A stretch of 64,000 nt of DNA, taken from Welwitschia mirabilis. Taxonomy: Eukaryota; Gnetophyta; Gnetopsida; Welwitschiales. The translations under genes and the position numbers were made by a program. Under the pieces are notes generated by a model. The model made no database searches. It was not told the DNA's origin and saw only the letters and a list, made by a program, of their open reading frames with translations. This document shows positions 60,600-64,000 of this stretch, one piece after another (the first letter of the stretch is position 1; every line of letters starts with the position of its first letter). The stretch lies in the NCBI GenBank assembly GCA_051453625.1, contig JBOZIK010000001.1:263449207-263513206 (forward strand), in the 5' to 3' direction.

Positions 60600-60990
60600 G
60601 TAGATGTATCCAAGGGTTTACTCTAACTCTTATTTATACTAAATTGAAAATGGAAGGATATCACTATATATTTCTTTAGTGGCTACTTTGTACTTGAAAG
60701 TATGATCATATCATGGTGGTGGTTAATAGGTTCTCTAAAATGGTTTACTTTATCCTACTTAGTGCTAATAGTAGTAGAAAAGCGATAGAGGATTTCTTTC
60801 TCCATAACATTTTAAAGTGCATGGAGTTTTTTAAAACCATATCTTTTACTTGGGAATACAATTCATGTTAGAAAAAGTAAAGCAAAATCTATCTTTTTTT
60901 ATTATAACATTATGTTTTAATGTTGACCCCTCTTTTTTTAATGTTCTAAAGGAGGTTATGTTTTAACTCCTTAGATTTTTTTTTTCTTTT
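60600..60990 (+). pseudogene. Integrase core remnant
   Basis: WKDITIYFF (near 60650) and YDHIMVVVNRFSKMVYFILL (60700-60760), followed by AIEDFFLHNILKCMEFFK, match 'WEDITMDFV.GLP', 'DAIMVVVDRFSKMAHFIPC' and 'A.LFF.EI.KLHG.P'. The two parts are in different frames. The second catalytic Asp region could not be read. Confidence 0.7.
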
Positions 60991-61148
60991 AAGGAAAGGA
61001 AAGAAACTTTCTGAAAGAGAAACTTTCTAGAAGTTTCTAGATTTACTTGGCTTGAAACCATAAAAACTGTAAGGCATTAATGTAATTTTAGCAATTGGGT
61101 TGCATTTATAATGAAAACAAAAATGGGCCAAAAATTGTATCAAATTTT

Positions 61149-61160
61149 GAGAGGAGAATG
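61149..61160 (+). promoter_or_regulatory. Putative polypurine tract and LTR start
   Basis: GAGAGGAGAA followed directly by TGTAACTCTAATTAG resembles the 'gggagaatgtaac' junction at chromovirus 3' LTRs. The LTR that would start at 61159 has no second copy in the window to confirm it. Confidence 0.4.
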
Positions 61161-62311
61161 TAACTCTAATTAGAGTAAAAATGGAATGCTACCTGGCTTT
61201 AAGTGACTTAGGAGTAATAGAGGGAAGGATAAGTTGATGAGCACAATGGGTTGCATATGTAGTGTAATGATCATAACTTTCTACAAGGGCTTTACCATTA
61301 ATTTATGAAGTTGTTCTTTAAGTTTGAAGCATCAACAAAGGACACCCTCATTAATTCATGTTTTCTCCTAGGTAGCATATTATCTTAGTCAACTTGGTTA
61401 ATCATTCAAGAAAACTATCATCTTTCTTTTCCTATAACAATGCTTTCAATGCTCATTTGACAACATTTATAACTTCTAAATTAATAATAAAATATGAGAA
61501 GTAACTCATTAATGAATTTTTTTTTTTGTATATAGAGAATTTTGCTTTAAAAAATCAAAAAATTTATTACTTATCATAAAATTCCATGAGAGGATTACCA
61601 ATAAGTACATCAAAACATTTTTGGTTTTTTCCATAATTCTCTTTTCGATGATTTGATGTAGTCTTATGTGGTTAAAAGGTACCTTACACACTTAACAATA
61701 TAAGAATGATGTTGGAATGTGTAATAGTTCAAAGTACCATTGTTTCATTGATATTTAATAGACTAATAACTGTAAATCCATGGCAAATTAATTGCAATAT
61801 GGAACTCTTCATTTGTCTCTATGTAGTAATTGTGTCTTATTTTTAAATTCATCTTATTGTTTAGGTAATTAGGGTTTCAAAATTAGCTAAGCTCTCATAA
61901 ATAATTTGATTGGAAATGTAATAGGATCTACTATGTTTTGAATTAGCTTTGTTTGTATAGAGCTAGTGCATAGAGAAACAGGATCTAGTATTTATTGAAG
62001 TTTTTAGCCCCTTGTGCATTATGTTAGTGGCCATGATGGAAATTTGCTTCCTACACTACACTCTACATGTTGAAAGACCAGTCTGTAGTCTATACTTATG
62101 TAACAATCACCTTGCTTCAGACACAGTGAAACATTCTGTGATGTTGATGTTGTATTTATAGATGAACTAGAATTGACAGTTTGATCAGAGCTTTAGTTAT
62201 TACCATTGATTTATAACTCATCTTTTAGGAAAGATCAAGCATGAAATAGACATTTTTATTATAGAAAATCTTTCCCAAGAGAAAGATAACATAGTAAAGC
62301 AAAATTTTTTA
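61161..62311. other. Unassigned; possible LTR then spacer
   Basis: Follows the putative LTR start. No repeat partner and no coding motif were seen. A frame at 61509-61691 (minus) is short and unrecognised. Confidence 0.35.
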
Positions 62312-62962
62312 GATAAGAAGGCTTCTAGTATGGATGAGAAGAATGTTCTAATTTTTTACCTTAGTATTGATACAATTGATGTATTACTTTCTACCATAGA
62401 ATAAGTTATTTTCGAGCTGAAGGCCATTATGGAAGACAGTCATTTGGCTAATGAGAACTTTGACAATAAACTCATCAATTATTTTATCCAAGAATTCAAG
62501 AGGAAGTTCAAGAAGGCCATCACTAAAAATGTCAAAGCTCTAAGAAGACTTAGAACATCATGTGAAAGGGTTAGGAGAACACTGTCATTAACTTCTTAGA
62601 CAACTATTGAGAATGATTCCTTATATGAGGGTATCGATTTCTACTCCACCATTAGCAGAGGCCATTTTGAAGAGTTAAATATGGACCTTTTCAAGAAGTG
62701 TATGGACCCAGTGGAGAAGTGTTTGAAAGACACCAATATGGACAAGATCTATATTCATGGTATTGTCCTTATGGGTGGATCCACTAGAAATTCCAAAGTG
62801 AAACAACTCTTGTAAGATTTCTTTAATGGCAAGGAGCTCTACAAGAGCATCAATTCAAATGTTGATATTACATATGATGCTACTTTTCAAACTACCATCT
62901 TAAGCAAAGAGGATAATGAAAAGGTTTAGAATCTATTTCTTCTTTATGTTACTCCTCTTACT
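62312..62962 (+). pseudogene. HSP70 (cytosolic type) pseudogene fragment
   Basis: One frame runs for about 217 codons and matches the middle of plant cytosolic HSP70, from the end of nucleotide-binding lobe I to the linker. Visible blocks are [111 protein letters not shown] and, at the end, VTPL. Four stops replace Glu or Gln codons (62405, 62597, 62813, 62927); three of the four are C-to-T changes. No frame shift was needed. The phosphate-binding 'DLGGGTFDVS' block is destroyed, but 'GGSTR' is kept. Sequence encoding the N-terminal ~190 and the C-terminal ~240 residues is absent or unreadable. Confidence 0.92.
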
Positions 62963-64000
62963 TGTTAAATAATAATTTTTATTGTAATAAGTTTTCTTGG
63001 CTAAGGATATGAAGAGTTTACATTCACTTTCACTCTCATGATAGTTATAGTGTTTGTGAATTTCATATTAACTTATTTATTTTGTATTTTTTTGTATTAC
63101 TATGCTCTTGAAATTACCTATTTAAGTCTTTCCTTGATTCTCACCTACTTGACCTTCTATAGAATAAGTACCAGCTAGAAAGAAAATAAAATGCAATTGA
63201 TGCTCAGGTAAAACTGATGAGCCTTCTTCAAATTCTATAATTTCAAATTTTGAGGAGGGCCTATCGGTTTTTTCTCAATCCATTCATGCCACTTTGAATA
63301 AGAGGAATGAATAGTATATGAAATTTTTCATGAAGTACATTATCCAATCACCACTTGAAATGTTAAATCAGCCATTACAAATCAATGACAAAAGCACAAA
63401 ATAGAAACTTAGTTGTTCTAGAGAATGTAAACAAATCCAAAAATGTACACATTCCTTGTGCATTTGTTTATGTAGTAAGTTTTTATAGTATGAACAAAGC
63501 CTATGATGAGGCATTATTGATTGAAAATGATGAAAATGGAAAACTCAAAGTTTGCTAGTAAAGGGTTGTAATTCTTAGTTACGTGCTTTAATTTTCATCG
63601 TAGAGAAACCAAATCATATCATAGTATTTGTATTATGAATCCTTTAATGTATTTGGAATAATGTTATATGACATACTCTCTTTGCTTTATTTATTTTATC
63701 ACATTCTCTTGATGTTGACTGATGAAGGTTCTTGATTAAAATGTTCAAACCAACTATAATTTTGTTTTAGGAATTATTAAGTTCTTTTTGTTAATGTCCT
63801 TAAAGTTACAATGCAAATAACAAGTAGTTTTTTATAAGCTACTTTTGTCTTTTAATAGATGCAAAATGACTATAAGACATGATGAAGCCTATGTACATAA
63901 ATGTAAGGATAGGTTGATAATGATAAATGGAGTTTTCATAAAATGACTAACTATGTTTTATTGTGATAAATATTCCTAGGCTTGTAGAGAAAGTATTACT
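62963..64000. other. Unassigned sequence after the HSP70 remnant
   Basis: HSP70 homology stops after VTPL. The substrate-binding domain could not be followed; a hint near 63385-63410 (NDKSTK) is too short to count. No other gene or repeat was recognised up to the window end. Confidence 0.45.

Larger units (their letters stand above)
59241..61158 (+). mobile_element. Chromovirus pol remnant, plus strand
   Basis: RT, RNase H and integrase core pieces occur in the gypsy order, followed by a purine-rich tract and TGTAAC. The RNase H (LEELAIVEALHTWRNYL) and integrase (IMVVVNRFSKMVYF) blocks differ from those of the minus-strand chromovirus at 21-25 kb (HDVKLVVVIYALK, TIMVIVNLLV), so this is a separate lineage. 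All domains carry stops or frame shifts. Confidence 0.75.

Noticed and set aside
63380-63420. NDKSTK-like reading as the HSP70 substrate-binding domain
   Set aside because: Only a few residues match and flanking sequence does not continue the homology.
1-64000. CRISPR arrays, operons, riboswitches, rRNA and tRNA genes
   Set aside because: No regularly spaced direct repeats with unique spacers, no conserved rRNA blocks and no plausible tRNA fold were seen. The window is plant nuclear repeat DNA.

Overview
The window is intergenic plant nuclear DNA that is strongly AT-rich and built almost entirely from old LTR retrotransposons, mostly Ty3/gypsy. The plant origin is inferred from the repeat families: Athila-type and chromovirus gypsy elements, a UBN2-type copia gag, a CACTA terminus, PPR motifs and a cytosolic HSP70 relative. 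The species cannot be named from this sequence. No intact protein-coding gene was found. The longest open frames (60-120 codons) are either retrotransposon remnants or chance frames. Seven runs of N mark assembly gaps.

Layout. 1-2.9 kb is unassigned. 2.9-12.3 kb (+ strand) holds chromovirus LTRs (from 4276 and from 9806), a shrunken LTR-PBS-PPT-LTR unit (9350-9806) and a PPR-like gene segment upstream of the first LTR. 12.3-20.3 kb is the minus-strand counterpart: a second PPR-like segment, gag remnants, three stacked primer-binding sites (15122-15249) and a long LTR region ending at 20346. 20.9-25.4 kb is a gag-deleted minus-strand chromovirus with recognisable PR, RT, RNase H, integrase and chromodomain between ~0.6-kb LTRs. 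26.6-38.3 kb is a nearly full-length minus-strand Athila-type element with ~1-kb LTRs, a tRNA-Asp-type PBS and a 3' non-pol region. It appears to sit inside a CACTA-like repeat-rich terminus. 38.7-42.0 kb is a truncated minus-strand Ty1/copia element. 42.1-53.7 kb is a minus-strand chromovirus with 3.5-3.7 kb LTRs that carries the third PPR-like segment between pol and its 3' LTR. 54.07 kb is a CACTA terminus. 57.9-58.4 kb is a diverged tandem duplication around a gap. 59.2-61.2 kb is a plus-strand chromovirus pol remnant. 62.3-62.96 kb is a single-frame HSP70 pseudogene.

Nothing here forms a working pathway. The common thread is repeat biology. Most elements are broken by point changes of the C-to-T / G-to-A type, as expected from long-term cytosine methylation. 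The chromovirus families repeatedly place PBS, LTR end and PPT side by side in very short spacers. The three PPR-like segments sit at the same place and orientation relative to the element, which suggests a host gene fragment captured once and then amplified. All homology calls come from reading translations and aligning by eye; no search was run.
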